NCBI GenBank assembly: GCA_902779075.1
Contig: CACZAK010000074.1
Coordinates: 1 to 49,585 of the forward strand
Length of the DNA stretch: 49,585 nt
Source of the DNA: an uncultured bacterium
Lineage (GTDB): Bacteria; Verrucomicrobiota; Kiritimatiellia; RFP12; UBA1067
Reading direction: 5' to 3'
In this document: piece after piece, positions 33,302-40,673 of the stretch
Layout: every line of letters starts with the position of its first letter
How positions within the stretch are numbered: the first letter of the stretch is position 1
Translations under genes and position numbers: made by a program
Notes under the pieces: generated by a model
What the model saw: only the letters and a program-made list of their open reading frames with translations
What the model was told of the DNA's origin: nothing
Database searches by the model: none

Positions 33302-34204
33302 TCAGGTTACGGCGAGCATGGCGTCGATTGCACGCTTGGCGCGGACGGCGATGTCCTCTGGCACGGTGACGATGGGCGAGAGGTCACGCAGGCAGTCACG
33401 CACCTTGTCGAGCGTTGTCTTCTTCATGTTGGGGCAGACTAGCTCGGCGGCGGGGTAGAATTGCTTGCCGGGGTTTTCCTTACGCAGACGGTGGAGGATG
33501 CCGAGCTCGGTGCCGACTATGAACTCCGTGTCGGAAGAGTTGCGCGCGTATGCGCACATGCCGCCGGTGGAGAGTCGCTGGTCGGCTGCGTCGCGCACTT
33601 CGCGAGGGCATTCAGGGTGGACCATCACGGTGGCGCCAGGGTGTGCGGCGCGGGCGGCGGCGATCTGCTTTGCGGTGAGGCGCGCGTGCGTGGGGCAGTA
33701 ACCGGGCCAGAGGACGTAGGTCACGCCGAGCTTGTCCGCGATGTGCGAGCCGAGGTGCTGGTCAGGCACGAAAAGGATCTCGCGGTCTTTCGGGAACTGC
33801 GCCATAACCTTCTCGGCGTTGCCTGACGTGACGCAGATATCGCACTCGGCTTTCACCTCGGCGGTGGAGTTCACATAGCAGACCGCTGCTGCGCCGGGAT
33901 GCTGTGCCTTGAGCGCGCGGAGCTGCTCGCCGGTGATCATGTCCGCCATCGGACAACCCGCCGTGGGGTCGGGGATGAGGACCTTTTTCGCGGGGTTGAG
34001 GATGGCGGCCGTCTCGGCCATGAAGTAGACTCCGCAGAACACGATTACGTCCGCCTCGACGGACGCGGCCTTTCGTGCGAGCTCGAGCGAGTCGCCCGTG
34101 AAGTCGGCGATGTCCTGCACTTCGTCGCGTTCGTAGTTGTGCGCGAGGATAACGGCATTGCGGGCTTTTTTCAGCTCCGCGATCTCTTCTTCTAGTTTGT
34201 CCAT
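33302..34204 (-). CDS. nadA: Quinolinate synthase NadA
   Basis: Condenses iminoaspartate with dihydroxyacetone phosphate to quinolinate in NAD synthesis. 300 residues, the standard length of the short NadA type. The three cluster-binding cysteines are Cys84 (AGCPMAD), Cys170 (WPGYCPTH) and Cys257 (LVCPNMKK). LAHNYERDEVQDIADFTGDS near the start and TGGMCAYARNS support the call. No nadB or nadC is in the window. The -10 box lies 10 bp before the ATG with no Shine-Dalgarno, so the message is probably leaderless. Confidence 0.97.
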   Translation of the reverse strand: MDKLEEEIAELKKARNAVILAHNYERDEVQDIADFTGDSLELARKAASVEADVIVFCGVYFMAETAAILNPAKKVLIPDPTAGCPMADMITGEQLRALKAQHPGAAAVCYVNSTAEVKAECDICVTSGNAEKVMAQFPKDREILFVPDQHLGSHIADKLGVTYVLWPGYCPTHARLTAKQIAAARAAHPGATVMVHPECPREVRDAADQRLSTGGMCAYARNSSDTEFIVGTELGILHRLRKENPGKQFYPAAELVCPNMKKTTLDKVRDCLRDLSPIVTVPEDIAVRAKRAIDAMLAVT

Positions 34205-34214
34205 GGCGGAGACT

Positions 34215-34220
34215 ATTATA
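34215..34220 (-). promoter_or_regulatory. -10 box of nadA
   Basis: TTTGGTATAATAG on the minus strand has TATAAT at 34220-34215, 10 bp before the ATG. Confidence 0.65.
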
Positions 34221-34640
34221 CCAAAGGTTTCGTTCGGTTGTACTGCACGGATTTCAAAAATGTCAAAATATCAAAAATGGGGCGCATCTGCGTTTTTCAC
34301 CATGCGTTTTGAGATTGGAAACAACCAGAACAACTGGTAAAAACAACTTTGAGAGGGGCGCGCGGGCGCGGGGCCTTGCGGCTGCTTCGCAGTTCGCGCT
34401 TCGCGCTCACCCAACCTGATCGCTTCGCGACAGGCGCATCAACTCGCCCGCGCATCTACCCATCTATGTTTGCAAGAATCTTGATATAATTGTATCGTTT
34501 TTGAGTGGACTATGGGCACGGGCGAGTTAGCCCGTGCGCCAAAGGCAAGTTGTTTCAACAGAAGGCTCGGCGGTGAATTACGCAGATGCACCCTCAAAAA
34601 TGGAATACATATACGCGCTTGTACGCAAACGGGCGGAAAT
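34221..34640. other. Intergenic region between nadA and lepA
   Basis: No gene is supported. It contains a second TATAAT-like box (TTGATATAATTG at about 34482-34493, plus strand) and a perfect 8-bp hairpin GCACGGGC-GAGTTA-GCCCGTGC (34516-34537) without a T-run. It also has several TTCGCG-rich short repeats (34385-34435). A small RNA starting near 34498 is possible but unproven. Confidence 0.4.
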
Positions 34641-34644
34641 ATGG

Positions 34645-34650
34645 TATACT
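34645..34650 (+). promoter_or_regulatory. -10 box of lepA
   Basis: TATACT in ATGGTATACTGTG lies 15 bp before the lepA ATG; the leader would be about 8 bases and holds no Shine-Dalgarno. Confidence 0.6.
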
Positions 34651-34665
34651 GTGCGCTCACAAACT

Positions 34666-36501
34666 ATGGAACAGACACTCGATAACATCCGCAATTTCTG
34701 CATCATCGCGCATGTGGACCACGGCAAGACCACGCTGTCGGACCGCATCCTCGAGCTCACGCACGCCATCAGCGCGCGCGAGCTGAAGGAGCAGACCCTC
34801 GACGCCATGGACCTCGAGCGCGAGCGCGGCATCACGATCAAGAGCCATCCCGTGTCGATGGAGTACAAGGCGCAGGACGGCAAGACCTACCTCTTCAACC
34901 TCCTCGACACGCCCGGCCACGTGGACTTCGCCTACGAGGTGAGCCGCTCGATGGGCGCCTGCGAGGGCGCGCTCCTCGTGGTGGACACCGCGCAGGGCGT
35001 GGAGGCCCAGACCGTGGCGAACACCTACTTCGCGATGGACGCGAACCTCGAGATCGTGCCCGTCCTCAACAAGGTGGACCTCCCCGGCGCCGACGTGAAG
35101 GAGGTGAGCCGCGAGATCGAGGACATCCTCGCGATCCCGATGGACGACCCGCTCCTCGTGAGCGCAAAGACGGGCGTGGGCTGTCCCGAGGTGCTCGAGG
35201 CGATCGTGAAGCGCATCCCGCCGCCGAAGACGCGCGGCGCGGACGCACCGCTCCGCGCGCTCGTGTTCGACAGCGTGTTCGACGAGTTTCGCGGCGTGAT
35301 CACCTACGTGCGCGTGGTGGACGGCAGCGTGAAGGCTGGCCAGGGCGTCACGTTCATGGGCTCGCACGTCTCAACCACGATCCACGAAGTCGGCATATTC
35401 TCGCCCGGCAAGAAGCCGGTCGACTGTCTCTCCGCCGGACAGGTCGGCTACCTCGTGGGCACGGTGAAGGACCCGAGCGAGATCAAGATCGGCGATACCG
35501 TGACGACCTCGAAGTTCGGCGCGGACGAGGCGCTGCCTGGTTTCCACGACATCCACCCCACGGTGTTCTGCGGCATCTACCCGATGTCCACGGACGAGTT
35601 CCCGAAAGTGGAGCAGGGGCTTGAGAAGCTCCACCTCAACGACAGCGCCTTCACCTTCCACCACGAGAGCTCCATCGCCCTCGGCTTCGGCTTCCGGTGC
35701 GGGTTCCTCGGCCTCCTCCACATGGAGATCGTACAGGAGCGCCTCCGCCGCGAGTTCGGTCTCGACATCATCTCCACCACACCGGGCGTCGTCTACAAAC
35801 TCAGGATGAAGGGCGGCGAGGAGCGCGACCTCGACAACCCGCTCCAGATGCCGGATCCCTCCACGCTCGAGACGATCTCGGAGCCGGTCCTCAAGGCCCG
35901 CATCATCACGCCCAACGAATCGATCGGAGACGTGATGCGCATCGTGATGGACCGGCGTGGCACGGTGGAGGGAACGGAGTCGATGGACGCGAAGCGCGTG
36001 ATGCTCCACTGCCGTCTGCCGCTGAACGAAATCCTCATCGACTTCCACGACACGCTCAAGAGCGTCTCGCACGGCTACGCCTCGATGGACTACGAGCCGG
36101 ACGGCTACCAGGAGAGCGACATCGTGCGCATGGACGTGTTACTGAACGGCGAGACGGTGGACGCCTTCGCGACGATGGTACACCGCTCCAAGGCGCGCGC
36201 GCGCGGTATCCAGATCTGCAAGGCGCTTGCGGACACGATTCCGCCCCACCAGTTCAAGATCCCCGTGCAGGCCGCGATCGGCCGCGAGATCATCGCGCGC
36301 GAGGACATCCGCCCGTTCCGCAAGGACGTGCTGGCGAAGCTGTACGGCGGCGACGTGACGCGCAAGATGAAGGTGCTCGAGAAGCAGAAGCGCGGCAAGG
36401 CGCGCATGAAGGGCAAGGCGCGCATGAAGGAATTCGGACATGTCAACGTGCCGCAGTCGGCGTTCATCGCCGTCTTGAAGGGCACGGTCAAGGAATCGTG
36501 A
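34666..36501 (+). CDS. lepA: Elongation factor 4 (LepA)
   Basis: Translational GTPase that acts on stalled ribosomes or in initiation. 611 residues, close to the usual 600. G-domain motifs are AHVDHGKT (15-22), DTPGH and NKVD. The LepA-specific domain includes GFRCGFLGLLHMEI, and the C-terminal domain ends with the lysine-rich GGDVTRKMKVLEKQKRGKAR. Near the C-terminus KGKARMK is repeated. In-frame upstream starts exist, but the G1 loop position and the -10 box at 34645 fix ATG34666. A phosphofructokinase gene follows 13 bp later with its own AGGAGG. Confidence 0.97.
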   Translation: MEQTLDNIRNFCIIAHVDHGKTTLSDRILELTHAISARELKEQTLDAMDLERERGITIKSHPVSMEYKAQDGKTYLFNLLDTPGHVDFAYEVSRSMGACEGALLVVDTAQGVEAQTVANTYFAMDANLEIVPVLNKVDLPGADVKEVSREIEDILAIPMDDPLLVSAKTGVGCPEVLEAIVKRIPPPKTRGADAPLRALVFDSVFDEFRGVITYVRVVDGSVKAGQGVTFMGSHVSTTIHEVGIFSPGKKPVDCLSAGQVGYLVGTVKDPSEIKIGDTVTTSKFGADEALPGFHDIHPTVFCGIYPMSTDEFPKVEQGLEKLHLNDSAFTFHHESSIALGFGFRCGFLGLLHMEIVQERLRREFGLDIISTTPGVVYKLRMKGGEERDLDNPLQMPDPSTLETISEPVLKARIITPNESIGDVMRIVMDRRGTVEGTESMDAKRVMLHCRLPLNEILIDFHDTLKSVSHGYASMDYEPDGYQESDIVRMDVLLNGETVDAFATMVHRSKARARGIQICKALADTIPPHQFKIPVQAAIGREIIAREDIRPFRKDVLAKLYGGDVTRKMKVLEKQKRGKARMKGKARMKEFGHVNVPQSAFIAVLKGTVKES

Positions 36502-36514
36502 AGGAGGAAGAAAG

Positions 36515-37882
36515 ATGTCACCTACGTTGGAGAAAATAGCGGCAACGCCGCAGGACTACCCGTTCGACGTGGATACGCTCGGCGAATGCCGCATCGCGTC
36601 GCCCGTGCGCAAACACGAGTTCGTGCCCGACGGCGCGCGCGTGCTGATGAGCGAGGACATACCGCTCCTCGACTGGCTGCGCGAGAAGCTCGGCCACGAG
36701 CCGTCGTTTGAGCGTGCCGGCCCGAAGGCGAAGATCTTCCATGACCCCAGCTGGACGCGTGCGGGCATCCTCACGGCGGGCGGGCTGTGTCCCGGCCTCA
36801 ACAACGTGATCAAGGGCATCGTGGAGATCCTCTCCTTCGATTACGGCATCCAGACCATCTACGGCATCCGCTTCGGCTACGCCGGCCTCAACCCCGCCTG
36901 CGGCTACACGCCCATGTTGCTCGACCCAGACGCCGTGGACACTATCCACGAGCACGGCGGCACGATCCTTGGCAGCTCGCGCGGACGCCAGCCGACCGAA
37001 GTCATCGTCGATACGCTTGTGCGGATGAACATCAACGTCCTCTTCTGCATTGGCGGCGACGGCTCGCTCCGCTGCGCGCGCGACGTGGCGGAGGAGTGTC
37101 TGCGGCGGAAGCTCTCCATCTCCGTGATCGGCGTGCCGAAGACGATCGACAACGACCTCCAGTTCGTGGGACCGAGTTTCGGTTTCGAGACGGCCGTCGC
37201 CGAGGCCACGCACGTGATTCGCGACGCGCACGTGGAGGCGAAGGGCACGTTCAACGGCATCGGCCTCGTGAAGCTCATGGGCCGCGACTCCGGTTTCATC
37301 GCTGCCTACGCCGCCGTGGCGAACCCGGTGGTGAACTTCTGCCTCATCCCCGAGACGGACTTCGACCTGGACGGTCCGCAGGGACTCCTCGTCGCGCTCG
37401 AGCGCCGCTTCCGCAGCGGTAAGACGCACGCCGTGATCGTCGTGGCCGAGGGCGCCGGGCAGAAGTTCTTCCAGGACATGGAGGAAACGCGCGACGCGAG
37501 CGGAAACGTGCTCAAGAAGGATATCGGCGACTACCTCAAGCGCCGCATCTCCGCCTACTTCAAGGAGAAGGACATGGAGGCGAGCGTGAAGTACTTCGAC
37601 CCGAGCTACATGATCCGCAGCGTGCCCGCACGCGGCACGGACGCCATCCGCTGCTACCTGCTCGCGCGCGCGGCGGTTCACGCGGCCATGGCCGGGCGCA
37701 CGAACTGCGTGGTCGGCTCCAATGGCGACCTCTACACGCTCGTGCCCATCAAGCTCGCCACGATTGAACGGCAGAAGGTGTCCCTCAGCGGCGACCTCTG
37801 GCGCAGCGTGACGGACGCGACCGGCCAGGAGTACTACTTCTCGCCGGACGTACCCGTGATCAAAAACGTCCTCGCCCCCTAA
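36515..37882 (+). CDS. 6-phosphofructokinase (trypanosomal/TP0108-like clade)
   Basis: Phosphorylates fructose 6-phosphate. 455 residues with a ~90-residue N-terminal extension (VPDGARVLMSEDIPLLDWLR), then the catalytic core: TAGGLCPGLNNVI, GGDGS (180-184), PKTIDND (208-214, with the proton-accepting Asp) and GRDSGFIAAYAA. Gly183 in GGDGS favours ATP, whereas PPi-users have GGDD; Lys209 in PKTIDND is usual for PPi-users but also occurs in ATP-using members of this clade. The phosphoryl donor is therefore likely ATP but not certain. It follows lepA by 13 bp, and a terminator-like repeat lies after it. Confidence 0.9.
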   Translation: MSPTLEKIAATPQDYPFDVDTLGECRIASPVRKHEFVPDGARVLMSEDIPLLDWLREKLGHEPSFERAGPKAKIFHDPSWTRAGILTAGGLCPGLNNVIKGIVEILSFDYGIQTIYGIRFGYAGLNPACGYTPMLLDPDAVDTIHEHGGTILGSSRGRQPTEVIVDTLVRMNINVLFCIGGDGSLRCARDVAEECLRRKLSISVIGVPKTIDNDLQFVGPSFGFETAVAEATHVIRDAHVEAKGTFNGIGLVKLMGRDSGFIAAYAAVANPVVNFCLIPETDFDLDGPQGLLVALERRFRSGKTHAVIVVAEGAGQKFFQDMEETRDASGNVLKKDIGDYLKRRISAYFKEKDMEASVKYFDPSYMIRSVPARGTDAIRCYLLARAAVHAAMAGRTNCVVGSNGDLYTLVPIKLATIERQKVSLSGDLWRSVTDATGQEYYFSPDVPVIKNVLAP

Positions 37883-37902
37883 AGGTAGGGCGCGCGCCGC
37901 AT

Positions 37903-37932
37903 CGGGAGGGCCGCGCTTGTCGCGGCCCGATT
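37903..37932 (+). terminator. Terminator formed by a dispersed palindromic repeat
   Basis: CGGGA followed by GGCCGCG-CTTGT-CGCGGCC (37909-37927) and then CGATTTTTAG gives a 7-bp GC stem with a T-run. The palindrome is one copy of the repeat also at 6933, 26290 and 48951. Confidence 0.6.
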
Positions 37933-37972
37933 TTTAGATTCCGCCGGTTATGAGGTATTTTTCGTGTTATTA

Positions 37973-38002
37973 TTGACACGGATGGCCTATTTTTGGTATA
38001 AT
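37973..38002 (+). promoter_or_regulatory. Promoter of the AAA ATPase gene
   Basis: TTGACA (37973-37978) and TATAAT (37997-38002) are separated by 18 bp, with TGG before the -10. Both boxes are perfect, and it is the strongest-looking promoter in the window. Confidence 0.85.
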
Positions 38003-38037
38003 TCCGCCCGAAATAAGGCATATTGTGCGGAGGAACC

Positions 38038-39450
38038 ATGGTCGGAAGAGAAAAAGAGCAAAAAAGGCTACGCGAACTGGCCGATTCTGGAGAGGCCGAA
38101 TTTGTCGCTGTTTATGGGCGGCGCCGTGTGGGAAAGACATACCTTGTACGCGAAACGTTTGACGGAGAGTTTACATTCTGCCATTCTGGAATGGCCCGCG
38201 TCGGCATGGCTAAACAATTGCATGCATTTCGCAGTTCGTTGAAGGAATGGGGGCACCTGAAGTGTCCAAAGCTGGATAATTGGATAGATGCTTTTGACGA
38301 GCTTAAACATGTCGTCCGGAATAGTGATTTTCCGCGGAAAATCGTGTTTATAGATGAAATGCCGTGGATGGACACGCCCAAGTCGGGTTTTGTTCCTGCA
38401 TTGGAGCATTTCTGGAACGGATGGGCATCTGCGCGTAAGGATGTGATGCTTGTCATTTGCGGTAGTGCAACTTCCTGGATAATCGAGAAGGTCCTTAGAA
38501 ACAAAGGAGGCCTTCATGACCGCGTCACGGAACAAATTCCTCTTGAACCGTTTACTCTTAGGGAATGCGAGATGTATGCGCGATTTCGTGGACTTGACTA
38601 TACAAGACGGATGGTGACTGAATGCTACATGGTACTCGGCGGCATACCGTATTACTGGCGAATGCTTCGCCGTGGGATGAGCCCCGCCTTGAACTTTGAC
38701 GAACTTTTCTTTTCTCAACACGGACGCCTTAGGAACGAATTCGACGAGTTGTACGCATCTCTTTTTAGGAAAAAGGAACCATACGTCAGGATTGTGACGG
38801 CATTGGGAACTAAGCTTGGCGGATTGACTCGTGACGAGCTTGTGTCGTGTGCCGGACTTTCAGATGGTGGCCGCCTGAAGAAATACTTGGGGGAGCTTGA
38901 GTCCTGTGGGTTCATTCGGAAGTTCCATGCAATCGGGAAGAAAGCGAAGGAGGCTGTCTACCAGCTAATAGACAATTATACATTGTTCTATCTGCAGTTC
39001 ATTGCCGATAAGGGGGGGGCGAGTCCTCGGCTTTGGACGGATAGACTGGAGACGGCCGAATACTATTCATGGGCAGGGCGCGCTTTCGAACATGTCTGCA
39101 TGCAACATGTGACCGCCATCAAGCGTGCCCTTGAAATCGGGGGCGTCAAAACATCCGAATATTCTTGGCGAGGCAGGACATCCGATGGGAAATCGGTGCA
39201 AATTGACTTGCTTATTGATCGCAACGACGGCATTGTTGATCTCTGTGAGATGAAATACACAAAAGATGTATATGCACTTACTGAGAAGGAATGGGGCAAT
39301 ATAGCGCAACGTCGCGCAGCGTTGCGCACGGCAATCTCTCCGTCAAGGGCCATACACGTCATCATGGTGACAGATCGCCCGATGGCGTTAAACGCCTGGT
39401 CCAAGGAGGTTATGGCGTTCATTACGTCAGACGACCTTTTCCGTGAATGA
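38038..39450 (+). CDS. AAA ATPase with C-terminal nuclease-like domain (DUF234 type)
   Basis: 470 residues from ATG38038 (CGGAGGAA upstream). Walker A is GRRRVGKT (27-34) and Walker B is KIVFIDEMPWMD (about 100-111). A winged-helix part follows (about 255-310, LTRDELVSCAGLSDGGRLKKYL). The C-terminal segment has QIDLLIDRNDGIVDLCEMKY, resembling a PD-(D/E)xK nuclease core (Asp...Glu-x-Lys). The family is common, poorly understood and often mobile. Its AT content is higher and its codon use differs from neighbours, suggesting transfer. A remnant of another ATPase overlaps its end. Confidence 0.85.
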   Translation: MVGREKEQKRLRELADSGEAEFVAVYGRRRVGKTYLVRETFDGEFTFCHSGMARVGMAKQLHAFRSSLKEWGHLKCPKLDNWIDAFDELKHVVRNSDFPRKIVFIDEMPWMDTPKSGFVPALEHFWNGWASARKDVMLVICGSATSWIIEKVLRNKGGLHDRVTEQIPLEPFTLRECEMYARFRGLDYTRRMVTECYMVLGGIPYYWRMLRRGMSPALNFDELFFSQHGRLRNEFDELYASLFRKKEPYVRIVTALGTKLGGLTRDELVSCAGLSDGGRLKKYLGELESCGFIRKFHAIGKKAKEAVYQLIDNYTLFYLQFIADKGGASPRLWTDRLETAEYYSWAGRAFEHVCMQHVTAIKRALEIGGVKTSEYSWRGRTSDGKSVQIDLLIDRNDGIVDLCEMKYTKDVYALTEKEWGNIAQRRAALRTAISPSRAIHVIMVTDRPMALNAWSKEVMAFITSDDLFRE

Positions 39451-39631
39451 AGGATCGGGACGGCGCAGACTGCCGCGGGCGCTTTTCGACCGCATTCTCG
39501 ACTTTGTCGACAGGACATCGGGTGACGTCCAGGAGATGTGCGACGCGATCTGGCAGATTTCCGAGCCGACACCCACGAGCTGGAAGTTCGCGAGTCCGTT
39601 CTTCCGTGAATGGATGCGAAGGCGGAAGTGA
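39443..39631 (+). pseudogene. Remnant of an AAA ATPase C-terminus
   Basis: Sixty-two codons from GTG39443 read FDRILDFVDRTSGDVQEMCD and then SWKFASPFFREWMRR. The first piece matches the helix after the sensor region of archaeal-type ATPases (TxGxxQxxCxxxW). The second matches their usual end (DPFFRxWL). The winged-helix part that should lie between is missing, and so is the whole ATPase domain upstream. It overlaps the end of the intact ATPase by 8 bp. It is probably a deletion relic, less likely a small protein. Confidence 0.5.
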
Positions 39632-39732
39632 GGCATGGGGGGGGTACGGGGCAAGAGTGTGGGATGGTGCCGCGTCAGGTAACCGTGAAATCGCGCTTGA
39701 AACCGTGGGGTGGATATGATACCATAAGTGCC

Positions 39733-40638
39733 ATGCAGAAGCAGAATGACGACTATGAATTGATCGATTCCGGCGGCGGACGCAAGTTCGAGCGCTTCGG
39801 GCGCTTCACGCTCGTGCGCCCGTGCTCGCAGGCGCTGTGGCGTGCGGAGAACCCGTCCGCCTGGGTACGCGCCTCCGCCACGTTCGACCGCGAGGAGGGC
39901 AACCGCTGGCACGGGCGAAACGCACTTCCGGCGGAGTGGACGATTGAGACGGCCGGCATACGTTTCAAGCTCACCGGCACCGACTTCGGGCACCTCGGCA
40001 TCTTCCCCGAACAGCGTGCGCAGTGGAACTGGATCCGCGCTATGGTCGGGGAACGGGGAACGGGGAATGGGGAACGGGTGTCGGTGTTGAATTTGTTCGC
40101 ATATTCGGGCGGCAGCACGCTCGCGGCGGCCCAGGGCGGCGCGGAGGTTTGCCACCTCGACGCCTCGAAGGGCATGGTGCAGTGGGCGCGCGACAACGCC
40201 GCGCTGAACGGGCTTCAGGACCGTCCCATCCGCTGGATCGTGGATGACGTCCACAAGTTCCTCCGGCGCGAGTTTCGTCGGGAGCGCCGCTACGACGCCG
40301 TGATCCTCGACCCGCCGACCTTTGGACGCGGCGCGAGCGGCGAAACGTACAAGATAGAGCGCGACCTGCAGGAGACTCTGACGCTCGTGAAGGGCGTTCT
40401 CTCCGAAAAACCGCGCTTCATCCTCTTCTCGTCGCACACGCCGGGACTCTCCTGCCAGGTGGCGGAGAACATCCTCGCGCAGCACTTCCCGTCGGCGCGC
40501 GTCGAATCAGGCGAGATGTTGCTGGAGGGGGCGGGGCGTCCTTGTCCTTCGGGCATTTATTGTCGTGCAGTGTTTGAAGATGTTGGCCGCGACAACCGCG
40601 ACAACCGCGACAACCGCGACTGCTCTCAGGGGTGGTGA
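39733..40638 (+). CDS. SAM-dependent methyltransferase (RlmI/RlmK-like)
   Basis: 301 residues. Motif I is VLNLFAYSGGSTLAA, an acidic residue ends strand 2 (CHLDASKGMVQWARDNAALNG), and the catalytic-like motif is DAVILDPPTFGRG. This is the pattern of 23S rRNA m5C methyltransferases, but the N-terminal PUA domain is missing, so the target is uncertain. Two in-frame insertions look recent: a GGGGAAC tandem repeat (40044-40079, giving GERGTGNGER) and CGCGACAAC repeats at the end (40587-40620, giving RDNRDNRDN). TATGAT lies 12 bp before ATG39733 and there is no Shine-Dalgarno. Confidence 0.85.
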   Translation: MQKQNDDYELIDSGGGRKFERFGRFTLVRPCSQALWRAENPSAWVRASATFDREEGNRWHGRNALPAEWTIETAGIRFKLTGTDFGHLGIFPEQRAQWNWIRAMVGERGTGNGERVSVLNLFAYSGGSTLAAAQGGAEVCHLDASKGMVQWARDNAALNGLQDRPIRWIVDDVHKFLRREFRRERRYDAVILDPPTFGRGASGETYKIERDLQETLTLVKGVLSEKPRFILFSSHTPGLSCQVAENILAQHFPSARVESGEMLLEGAGRPCPSGIYCRAVFEDVGRDNRDNRDNRDCSQGW

Positions 40639-40655
40639 CAACGGCGAAATTATGG

Positions 40656-40661
40656 TATAAT
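40656..40661 (+). promoter_or_regulatory. -10 box of the exosortase operon
   Basis: TATAAT in TATGGTATAATAGG lies 12 bp before the exosortase ATG. Confidence 0.65.
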
Positions 40662-40673
40662 AGGGGCGATTCC

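Noticed and set aside
34534..34665. An N-terminal extension of LepA
   Set aside because: The added residues include the promoter region and do not belong to the family; the GTP-binding loop position fits ATG34666.
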